From positions 1 through 9,988 of the forward strand of contig JAUYPK010000005.1 of NCBI GenBank assembly GCA_030697615.1: a stretch of DNA of 9,988 nt, given 5' to 3'. The position numbers and the translations under genes are program-made. This stretch comes from Microcaldota archaeon (GTDB lineage Archaea; Micrarchaeota; Micrarchaeia; Norongarragalinales; UBA8480). The notes under the pieces are model-generated. The model did no database searches. It had not been told where the DNA came from and saw only the letters and a list, made by a program, of their open reading frames with translations. Below, piece after piece: positions 4,845-9,988 of this stretch; the stretch's first letter is position 1; every line of letters begins with the position of its first letter.

Positions 4845-5609
4845 TTACTGGTGCACCGGGCACTTTTCGCGTTTTTCTACGCTGTAAATTCTAGTTTCAG
4901 CTGTTAAGCCGTTGTAGAATAGGTACCTTCCTGCTAAACTGGCGCCAAACTTGCCGCTGTGGATGATTTTCAAGAATTCGTTCGCCTGTATTCCTGCAAT
5001 TATTGACGTAGTTGTTGGCAAGGCGGGCATTTTAGGGTCGAAGATGTCCAGCTGTTTGCCAGTGCAGGAGTATTTTCTCCACAAGATGGCATAGTCCTGC
5101 TTACTCATGGCGCATTCAATGCACGCTGAAGGTTTAGAAACAACTTGTACTTTGCCCATGAATCCAGTTGTGCCGCCGTCAATCAACGGAACCGCGTTGT
5201 AGCAATTGGCGTTTACATGTAGCCTAGCGCCTAAGTTATCCAAACAGCCGAAAACAGCGTCAAAATTAGCAAAGAATTTATCGTCAAGTGTCTCAACGTT
5301 TTTGATAATTGGCGTGATTGCAGCAGATGGATTAAGTTTTTGACCCGCAAGAGTCATAGCTTCAGCCTTTAAAGTTTTATTTTCCGCGTCTGCTTCTGTA
5401 AACAGCACGCAGCGGTTCAAATTCGCCTTGACAACCGTATCAAAGTCAATAATTGTAAGCCGCTGTACGCCTAATTGCAACAAATTCTTAACAACTTCAT
5501 TGCCAAGCGCACCAGCTCCAACAACCGCTACATTTGCATCTGTGATTTTCTCCTGGCCCCAACCACTAATCCTCTTTTGGCGATCGTGTACGTCGCTGTC
5601 AATGTCCAT
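4845..5609 (-). CDS. E1-like ubiquitin-activating enzyme (ThiF/MoeB/UBA family)
   Basis: Read from ATG 5609 this is 254 residues of adenylation domain. It shows the nucleotide-binding GAGALG (31-36), IDFDTVVKANLNR (54-66) with the acidic and Asn/Arg residues of the ATP site, Lys81, and CLDNLGARLHVN (122-133), typical of ubiquitin-type E1s. A zinc pair CIEC lies at 163-166. Cys182 in KYSCTG, upstream of MPALPTTTSIIAGIQANE, is the likely thioester cysteine. The C-terminal zinc pair is CPVH (250-253) rather than C-x2-C. The enzyme would adenylate the modifier's Gly81 and hand it to the E2. It has no room for a separate catalytic-cysteine domain or ubiquitin-fold domain, so it is a compact E1. 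A TTG at 5648 would add 13 residues but is rejected because the ATG fits family starts (HDRQKRISGWGQ). An unrelated sulfur-transfer role is less likely beside an E2. Confidence 0.92.
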   Translation of the reverse strand: MDIDSDVHDRQKRISGWGQEKITDANVAVVGAGALGNEVVKNLLQLGVQRLTIIDFDTVVKANLNRCVLFTEADAENKTLKAEAMTLAGQKLNPSAAITPIIKNVETLDDKFFANFDAVFGCLDNLGARLHVNANCYNAVPLIDGGTTGFMGKVQVVSKPSACIECAMSKQDYAILWRKYSCTGKQLDIFDPKMPALPTTTSIIAGIQANEFLKIIHSGKFGASLAGRYLFYNGLTAETRIYSVEKREKCPVHQ

Positions 5610-5663
5610 GGTAAAACTAACTGTAGTAAATGATAATACTCTTTGCAAGTGGTTAGTTTGGCG

Positions 5664-5670
5664 TTTAAAA
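5664..5670 (-). promoter_or_regulatory. TATA-like box for the E1 gene
   Basis: The minus strand reads TTTTAAA about 55-61 bases before the chosen ATG at 5609, predicting a leader of roughly 30 bases. It lies beside an AT-rich dyad. A second AT-rich stretch about 20-30 bases before the ATG is an alternative. Confidence 0.4.
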
Positions 5671-5673
5671 TCG

Positions 5674-5691
5674 TTAATTAATTTTAATTAA
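5674..5691. repeat. AT-rich dyad with two TTAATTAA palindromes
   Basis: TTAATTAA occurs at 5674-5681 and again at 5684-5691, so the two palindromes repeat at 10-bp spacing and the 18 bases form a near-perfect dyad. It lies immediately upstream of the E1 TATA-like box and could be an operator or simply an easily melted region. Confidence 0.5.
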
Positions 5692-5735
5692 TGATATTAT
5701 TGTATGTGGGTGTCAGCAGACTTCCTATTCTTGCT

Positions 5736-6887
5736 TTAGAAGTCGCTTAGTTTTCTCTGCGTTAAAACCCTGCTCTTGACAAGGTATTGCAAAAGCGGCC
5801 GTTTTAACTTAGTTTTCAAGTAGCTGAACATTTCCTCGCGTGTTTCGAAGTAAGTTGGAGTGTTTTTCAAAGCTTGTCTGCAATTTTCACGCACTTGGAA
5901 AACACCAACCGGAATCTGGTACTCGTCGCTTATCTCGCGGAAAACAATACACCTGCCTTGCCGGTTCATCCTATGTAATGCTTCAACTGTTGCTAATCTG
6001 CCGCTGTAATACCCACCGCCCTCGCGCTCAGCATATGTAGTTCTTCCTTCAAATGGCTCGTATTCGTATTCAAGTGGATCCGCTTTCATTGATAAATGTG
6101 ACCCGGGCTCGCCGCTTTCAAACTGTTCAAACTCCCACGTTCCAGGAAGAATTGCAATTTCAAAGTGGTTCCCCATCCAAACGTTGCTGTACACTTGAAT
6201 TTTTTCAACGCTGCGGTACTCCCTCACCTCTTCCAACAAGTGATTAGCAAGAATCGAGTCTGCAGCTGTGATTGACCAACGCGTTGGCACCATTCTTTTC
6301 TCCTTCCCAAGCGCACCGCTGGACAAAACGCGCTGCAAATAGTAAACATCTGAAAAATGTGTAAAACCTTCACTAACTGCTGTTCGCACATTTACATTTT
6401 CCTCAACAAGCGACAGCACTTTCTTCGGAATTGAAGGGTTATCTGCAAGCGAAAAGCGTTCCATTTTGCCACTTGCGCCCATTGGCTGCAAATAAGTTGA
6501 AAAACTAAGCCGCTGAAACGGCTCCCGTTCGAACCGCACCTCTATGTCGAGGTCTTTTTTTGAAAGCGCCGTGTCCTGCAAGTCAAGCACAGTGCGGTTT
6601 TCGATGTTTTTTACGCCAATGGTTTTTTCGCCACGCGCCAACGACAGCCGATATTCTATGATTTTCGCCACGTCTAACCCATACCAGTTTCCAGGCGAAT
6701 CAGCGTTTGAAACGTCGTCAGTTAAGCCAACCATTGGACCAGCGAATACATTCGGGTAATTATACTTCCCAATAAAAATCGACGACGGCGACTTGCCAAA
6801 AACTTCCTTTGGAATCCGCTTCGAAAACAGCGGCTTCAAGCTAGCTTCGATCTGCTTGTACAGCGGCGTGGAACTTGGAAGGTTCAT
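5736..6887 (-). CDS. nre: Nre-family archaeal DNA-repair protein with PCNA-binding motif
   Basis: This 383-residue protein matches the archaeal Nre family (DUF650/DUF651 regions). Recognisable parts are the N-terminal FIGKYNYPNVFAGPM (38-52) and the following DSPGNWYG (63-70), a central region with WSITAADSILANHLLEEVR, and a C-terminal region with Gly/Tyr-rich EGGGYYSGR. The last seven residues, QRKLSDF, are a PIP-box-like Q-x2-L-x2-F for binding the sliding clamp, where Nre proteins carry such a motif. The N-terminal four-Cys zinc finger of NreA-type members is absent; no Cys occurs near the N-terminus, so it is closer in layout to the finger-less form. Nre proteins are known from haloarchaeal genetics to aid DNA-damage survival; the biochemical activity is not established. 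A TATA-like box 27 bases before the ATG supports the start. It is divergent from the AAA+ gene. Confidence 0.9.
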   Translation of the reverse strand: MNLPSSTPLYKQIEASLKPLFSKRIPKEVFGKSPSSIFIGKYNYPNVFAGPMVGLTDDVSNADSPGNWYGLDVAKIIEYRLSLARGEKTIGVKNIENRTVLDLQDTALSKKDLDIEVRFEREPFQRLSFSTYLQPMGASGKMERFSLADNPSIPKKVLSLVEENVNVRTAVSEGFTHFSDVYYLQRVLSSGALGKEKRMVPTRWSITAADSILANHLLEEVREYRSVEKIQVYSNVWMGNHFEIAILPGTWEFEQFESGEPGSHLSMKADPLEYEYEPFEGRTTYAEREGGGYYSGRLATVEALHRMNRQGRCIVFREISDEYQIPVGVFQVRENCRQALKNTPTYFETREEMFSYLKTKLKRPLLQYLVKSRVLTQRKLSDF

Positions 6888-6909
6888 AAATTATTTTTAG
6901 CGTTGTTTG

Positions 6910-6917
6910 TTTTAAAG
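6910..6917 (-). promoter_or_regulatory. TATA-like box for the Nre gene
   Basis: The minus strand reads CTTTAAAA centred 27 bases before the ATG at 6887, with no ribosome-binding site between. This is the expected layout of a leaderless archaeal promoter. Confidence 0.5.
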
Positions 6918-6932
6918 TTTCGTCTCGCAATT

Positions 6933-7009
6933 GGCTTTTACATGTCTCTTACGAGTCTTTTACAACCGTGGCAGTGGTCTTTTACTAGTCTTTTATAAGT
7001 CTCTTGTAG
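6933..7009 (+). repeat. Tandem 11-bp direct repeats, consensus GTCTYTTAYRA
   Basis: Seven consecutive 11-bp units begin at 6933, 6944, 6955, 6966, 6977, 6988 and 6999. Six match the consensus, for example GTCTTTTACAA at 6955 and GTCTTTTATAA at 6988; the unit at 6966 has diverged. The exact 11-bp period puts the copies on nearly the same face of the helix. The array lies between the Nre promoter and the AAA+ ATPase promoter, so it may be a regulator-binding or initiator-binding array. Confidence 0.8.
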
Positions 7010-7040
7010 TCGGTAGTAAAAACCTGCCGCGTTGTCGCAA

Positions 7041-7062
7041 GCCTTTTAAAGGTCTTTTATGT
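7041..7062 (+). repeat. Second pair of 11-bp repeats overlapping the ATPase promoter
   Basis: GCCTTTTAAAG (7041-7051) and GTCTTTTATGT (7052-7062) are two more copies of the same 11-bp unit. They are not in phase with the first array. TTTTATGT is centred about 30 bases before the ATG at 7089, so this pair probably contains or overlaps the TATA box of the AAA+ ATPase gene. Confidence 0.65.
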
Positions 7063-7088
7063 AACAGCTACCCGCAGGTTTGTTAGTT

Positions 7089-8249
7089 ATGGTGGATAAT
7101 GTTTTTGATGCAAAGGAGAAATTACTCTCTACGTTAAGTTGGAAGGAAAACCCATTTGTAAAAGACTTACGTCAAAGCGACAAGGAAGGGTTTCTCACTT
7201 ATTACTATGCAATTGATGCAGGTAAGGTTGTTGAGAAGCTTGCGTTTGACGCAAAAGCGTGTTTGCTATTAGGTCCGAAGGGAGTTGGCAAAACTTCTGC
7301 ACTTCATTACATAAGTTATTCATTGCCCGAAGGCGAATTTGACAAGGTTATGTTCAAAGAGCCTCCAGAAACGTTAAATGCATTGGCAGATGAGCTTGGC
7401 TTTAACCGCATAACTGGCATTTCGTTTATCCCGTTTCTTTCAAGCAAGCGCGACGTGACTCGCCAAGAGCTTGCGAGATATTTGCGCAACAAATACAATA
7501 TTAAGAAGTTGCTGATGTTAGTGGACGAGGCTCAGCTTGGAACAGAGATGTATATGGAGTTCAAGTACTTGCTTGACGAAGTTGCAAACCTACGCATAGT
7601 TTTTTCAGCGCTTGACAAAAGCAAGTTTCCAGACTCGTTGTTGCATTTAATTGGAAGCGGCAATATTTTTAGCAGGAATAAGTTTACAAAAGGCGAAATG
7701 ACTTCGATCATTGAGCACCGGATAAGCGCAGTTGGTGGAAAGGCACCTGCTCCATTTGGAGAAAAAGAACTAAGTAAGATTTTAACCGAGCAAAATTTGC
7801 TTTCTCCAAGGTATGTTTTTGACGAGTTGAACAACCACCTTGCAAAGTTGGCGCTTGGCGAGGAGAAAATCGAACCGTATGGCGACGACTTGGTAATCCA
7901 GTCCGCTATTCAGCGCAGCAAGCAATCGCCGCAACTTACGGATTATGCTTTTACAACTAGCCACGCGCCGTGGTGGCAAATGCTTTCGCCGTCGCAAAAA
8001 GCGGTTATAGCCCAGCTTGTAAGCGGCGACGGGCTTACTTTGCATGACTTGATGGACAAAACGAGTTTAACGCAGAACACGGTTTTCAACGCACTTTACC
8101 AACTACGTGGCGACGACGAAGCTGAAAGGGAACGCAAGCCAGAAGTTCCATTTCCATTGGTAATGGCAAAGCAGCAATTTGTCGGAAAGCGGAAGAAAAA
8201 TTTGTATTTCAATAATAACAAGATCAAAAACGTCTTGACAACGCACTAG
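7089..8249 (+). CDS. AAA+ ATPase with C-terminal winged-helix domain
   Basis: From ATG 7089 the product is 386 residues. A Walker A motif, GPKGVGKTS (62-70), and Walker B, LLMLVDEAQ (141-149), define an ATPase. SALDKS near 173-178 sits at the sensor-1 position, and LSPRYVFDELNNHL (239-252) resembles the arginine-bearing lid helix of ORC/Cdc6- and ExeA-like ATPases. The region from about 300 reads as a winged helix-turn-helix (GLTLHDLMDKTSLTQNTVF), followed by a Lys-rich C-terminus. The layout suggests ATP-dependent DNA binding, remodelling or loading. It does not show the full Orc1/Cdc6 signature, so I do not call it a replication initiator. A TTG nine bases upstream is in frame but weaker than the ATG. 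The upstream 11-bp repeats are possible binding sites for this protein. A 48-residue frame and the histone follow downstream. Confidence 0.85.
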   Translation: MVDNVFDAKEKLLSTLSWKENPFVKDLRQSDKEGFLTYYYAIDAGKVVEKLAFDAKACLLLGPKGVGKTSALHYISYSLPEGEFDKVMFKEPPETLNALADELGFNRITGISFIPFLSSKRDVTRQELARYLRNKYNIKKLLMLVDEAQLGTEMYMEFKYLLDEVANLRIVFSALDKSKFPDSLLHLIGSGNIFSRNKFTKGEMTSIIEHRISAVGGKAPAPFGEKELSKILTEQNLLSPRYVFDELNNHLAKLALGEEKIEPYGDDLVIQSAIQRSKQSPQLTDYAFTTSHAPWWQMLSPSQKAVIAQLVSGDGLTLHDLMDKTSLTQNTVFNALYQLRGDDEAERERKPEVPFPLVMAKQQFVGKRKKNLYFNNNKIKNVLTTH

Positions 8250-8263
8250 GCAAGTGATGAAAA

Positions 8264-8410
8264 ATGGAAGTTGGAAAAGTTACGTTCATGGAATTATTCT
8301 CCGCTCTTGGTGGGGCGAAGGTTCCGTTGAAGTTCAGCGTTGAGCAGAACAACGTTAGGTTGGGAGTCGATCGTGGTGGGTCGCTTCTTGTTCAACGCAA
8401 AGTAGTTTAG
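8264..8410 (+). CDS. Possible 48-residue small protein
   Basis: An ATG at 8264 opens a 48-codon frame ending with TAG at 8408, beginning 14 bases after the ATPase stop. The product begins MEVGKVTFMELFSALGG and ends LLVQRKVV; it has alternating hydrophobic residues that could form a helix and a beta hairpin, with no Cys or membrane segment. Codon choice looks like the neighbours, but there is no strong ribosome-binding site and another frame (ATG 8257, 28 codons) overlaps. It fills most of the ATPase-histone gap. I do not recognise it, and it may be chance. Confidence 0.5.
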   Translation: MEVGKVTFMELFSALGGAKVPLKFSVEQNNVRLGVDRGGSLLVQRKVV

Positions 8411-8457
8411 AAAAAGAAGAAATTAAAGAAAGAAAATAGAAAAAAAGAAAAGGGGAG
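8411..8457 (+). promoter_or_regulatory. Purine tract and ribosome-binding site before the histone gene
   Basis: Forty-four of these 47 bases are A or G. AAATTAAAG near 8420 could act as a weak TATA element, and GGGGAG at 8452-8457 is a Shine-Dalgarno-like sequence 12 bases before the histone ATG, a little farther than usual. The tract separates the small frame from the histone. Confidence 0.4.
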
Positions 8458-8469
8458 TGTTTAGAAAAT

Positions 8470-8697
8470 ATGGTGGATAGTAATACCGATAGGTTTTCTT
8501 TGTTTGAAATGGACAAAATCTTACGCACAGCTGGAGCTGACCGCGTAGATGAACGCGCGAGCAAAAAACTGCGCGAACTCTTGGAAGATTCAGCGTCAGA
8601 AATTGCGTTCAAAGCAAAAATACTTGCAAGGCACGCTGGCAGGAACAACGTACAGCGAGAAGACATCCAGCTAGCCGCACAGCAGTTGATGGCGTGA
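8470..8697 (+). CDS. Archaeal histone (HMf-like)
   Basis: This 75-residue protein is a single histone fold. Helix 1 is about residues 10-20, followed by the loop TAGADRV (20-26); helix 2 spans roughly 27-53; then RHAGRNNV (54-61) is the conserved second loop with its DNA-contacting Arg, and helix 3 covers QREDIQLAAQQL. These features match HMf-type histones, which dimerise and wrap DNA into nucleosome-like particles. It has a short N-terminal extension of about eight residues and no long tail. Its presence supports archaeal origin. It is separated from the ATPase and small frame by a purine-rich stretch with GGGGAG, and its T-rich downstream sequence could end transcription before the convergent kinase-like gene. 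Confidence 0.96.
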   Translation: MVDSNTDRFSLFEMDKILRTAGADRVDERASKKLRELLEDSASEIAFKAKILARHAGRNNVQREDIQLAAQQLMA

Positions 8698-8699
8698 AT

Positions 8700-8710
8700 A
8701 TTTTTTGTTT
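8700..8710 (+). terminator. T-rich stretch after the histone stop
   Basis: TATTTTTTGTT follows the histone TGA by two bases in an 18-base gap between convergent genes. Oligo-T runs alone can terminate archaeal transcription; there is no hairpin. Confidence 0.5.
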
Positions 8711-8715
8711 ACGAT

Positions 8716-9453
8716 TTAAAGTTCGCCGCTTCGTGGATTTAATTCGAGTTCCTTTTCTCTTATTACTGCGCTAGCAAGCGGGTGGTTTACTTGTTTTTTT
8801 AATTCTTGTAGAAATTCATCAGTGCTTAGATTTGCCGCGTTCATTCTATTTGCCCATCGATGAAGCGCGTCGCGCATAATGTTCTTTAGTAAGTCTTGTT
8901 GTCCTTTTTCTCTAATTATTTCAGCCATAACAAAAGCATCTAAGTCGCTTATTACTAACTTCGGTCCTTTTGGAGTGGGTTTGAAAGAAAAAATATCGCT
9001 ATGTGGGTAACAGCCGATGTTCATCACTTTTGCAATAAGGTTTACTAGTTTATCGCGGTGTTCTTTTTTGCTAAAAATTCGTCCAAATTTTTTATCCGGT
9101 AGATGTGGATCCTTCATATCTTTTATTCTGCTTCGCGTTTTATCGCCGCCGAATAATTCCTGTACTTGCACCCACCCTAAATCTGGGTGTTCTACAAAAC
9201 CGGTTTTGACTATCGGAAGTTTCTCGCGCTTAAGCATTTCAATAACGCGTTCAAACCGTGGAACTAATGAATTCATTGGTTCATTGAAGTGATGCCGCGG
9301 GTTGGTGAATTGCTTAACCGCTACGCGTTTCGGTTTTTGTCCCTTGAACCAAATTCGACCAAGGTAAACCTTGCCAATTATTCCACGACCTAGTAACGTT
9401 CTTCCCACTGTTAGGCGTTTCACATCTTCCCGATTCTTCCACAATTCAGACAT
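8716..9453 (-). CDS. Small protein-kinase-like protein
   Basis: This 245-residue protein keeps the core motifs of the protein-kinase fold. LGRGIIGKV (21-29) matches the glycine loop G-x-G-x2-G-x-V, and VAVK puts the ATP-binding lysine at 47. YPHSDIFSFK (149-158) gives an H-x-D catalytic loop with Asp153, and ISDLDAF (168-174) stands where the DFG motif normally lies, with Asp170. The Asn usually five residues after the catalytic Asp is Lys158, so activity could be altered. The protein is shorter than typical kinases, and the C-terminal lobe is reduced. It begins 6 bases after the Fic stop codon, so it is probably co-transcribed with it and may act on, or counter, the Fic protein. A phosphotransferase for a small molecule is the main alternative. 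Confidence 0.8.
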   Translation of the reverse strand: MSELWKNREDVKRLTVGRTLLGRGIIGKVYLGRIWFKGQKPKRVAVKQFTNPRHHFNEPMNSLVPRFERVIEMLKREKLPIVKTGFVEHPDLGWVQVQELFGGDKTRSRIKDMKDPHLPDKKFGRIFSKKEHRDKLVNLIAKVMNIGCYPHSDIFSFKPTPKGPKLVISDLDAFVMAEIIREKGQQDLLKNIMRDALHRWANRMNAANLSTDEFLQELKKQVNHPLASAVIREKELELNPRSGEL

Positions 9454-9459
9454 TTTGTA

Positions 9460-9988
9460 TCACTTTTTCTCTAGGTTAGTGTATTGTTGCAGCAGTTCTT
9501 TTGCTAGGAATTCAGCAAACGGCTTTTCGTTTCCTTTGTCAGCTGCTTCAATTACGTTGTAATACTCTTGCTTGTTCTTAGCTTCGATTATAACTGGTGG
9601 TAGCTTGCTTTTCATCAGTACCCAGTTCATTAACAGCCTCGCTGTTCTCCCGTTGCCATCTGTAAAAGGATGAACTTGTACGAACTTGTTGTGAAGCCAG
9701 CTAGCAAGTTCAACTGGGTGAAGCGTTTTTTTAAGTTGCTTAAATTGTACAAATATTTTTTCCATTTCACTTTCAACTAACTTGGCGCTTGGTGGCTTCC
9801 AGTTAGATCCACTTATGCCAACTTCGCTATCGCGATACTCTCCTTGCAGGCGGCAAGTTGTGTTCTTAGTTACTTCAAACTGCGTTTTGTACAAGAAGCC
9901 TTGGTTCAAGCCATTTTTGTAAGTTTTTATAAACTCCCAAGCGTCCCTTCCATTTGAAACCTCAACTACGTCGTTCGTTCTGGCGCCT
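9460..9988 (-). CDS. fic: Fic-domain protein (probable AMPylase), N-terminus outside window
   Basis: The minus strand is open from the window edge to the TGA at 9460, about 175 residues. HPFTDGNGRTAR, with its His codon at 9670-9672, is the complete Fic motif HPFx[D/E]GNGRxxR; the His is the base that lets the enzyme move AMP (or another nucleotide phosphate) to a hydroxyl side chain. Upstream, VVEVSNGRDAWEF and LQGEYRDSEVGISG match the usual beta-hairpin flap region of Fic proteins. A TTG at 9909 is in frame, but the reading frame continues with Fic-like sequence to the window end, so the true start lies beyond. Class II Fic proteins carry an inhibitory (S/T)xxxE(G/N) helix N-terminal to the catalytic domain; any such motif would lie outside the window. 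The kinase-like gene follows 6 bases downstream. The target protein is unknown. Confidence 0.93.
   Translation of the reverse strand, partial: GARTNDVVEVSNGRDAWEFIKTYKNGLNQGFLYKTQFEVTKNTTCRLQGEYRDSEVGISGSNWKPPSAKLVESEMEKIFVQFKQLKKTLHPVELASWLHNKFVQVHPFTDGNGRTARLLMNWVLMKSKLPPVIIEAKNKQEYYNVIEAADKGNEKPFAEFLAKELLQQYTNLEKK

Noticed and set aside
918..5609. SAMP or thiamin/molybdopterin sulfur-transfer system instead of ubiquitin
   Set aside because: E1-like, small modifier and JAMM proteins also occur in those systems, but a UBC-fold E2 with HPN and Cys and a RING-like protein do not, and the modifier does not end at Gly-Gly.
5610..5648. Longer E1 start at TTG 5648
   Set aside because: The added 13 residues are unlike the family, the codon is weak, and the ATG at 5609 begins just before the conserved N-terminal segment.
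6933..7062. CRISPR array or transposon-end repeats
   Set aside because: Units are 11 bp and directly abutting with no spacers, and no cas or transposase gene is nearby.
7089..8249. Orc1/Cdc6 replication initiator
   Set aside because: It shares an AAA+ core and a winged helix, but the full initiator signature and typical archaeal origin-recognition boxes were not seen; kept as an unspecified AAA+ ATPase.
8355..8666. Minus-strand Ser/Leu-rich open frame opposite the histone
   Set aside because: It runs across the purine tract and the antisense of the histone; its composition is that of a shadow frame.

Overview
This window looks archaeal. It carries an HMf-type histone, an Nre-family DNA-repair protein with a C-terminal PCNA-binding motif, and several genes with a TATA-like box about 26-30 bases before the start codon, as expected for leaderless archaeal promoters. 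Composition is moderate to AT-leaning, genes are small and tightly packed, and no tRNA, rRNA, CRISPR array or insertion sequence is visible. The phylum cannot be fixed from sequence alone; an uncultured lineage (DPANN-like or Caldiarchaeum/Aigarchaeota-like) is a reasonable guess.

Left part (1-5700): a eukaryote-like ubiquitin system. On the minus strand, a ubiquitin-like modifier with an internal Gly-Gly and a 14-residue tail (918-1205) overlaps an E2 with HPN and catalytic Cys (424-924), which overlaps a SAM-dependent methyltransferase cut by the window edge (1-427). On the plus strand follow a Rossmann methyltransferase-like protein (1306-1947), a small Lys/Pro-rich protein (1987-2292), an Rpn11-like JAMM protease (2316-2789), a winged-helix plus RING/PHD-like zinc protein (2844-3779), and two paralogous proteins with a duplicated WHxHLxxPxCxxN motif (3787-4263, 4356-4838). 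A compact E1 (4845-5609) converges from the minus strand. Modifier, activator, conjugator, candidate ligase and processing/deconjugating protease are thus all present. The two WHxH proteins, the small protein and the two methyltransferases are candidate accessory components without known roles.

Middle (5736-8697): an Nre protein (minus) and an AAA+ ATPase with a C-terminal winged helix (plus) diverge from a 200-base region with 11-bp direct repeats in near-helical phase. Downstream of the ATPase lie a possible 48-residue small protein and an archaeal histone.

Right part (8716-9988): a minus-strand pair, a Fic protein running off the window followed 6 bases later by a small protein-kinase-like protein. 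This may be a regulatory or toxin-like module based on protein AMPylation and phosphorylation.
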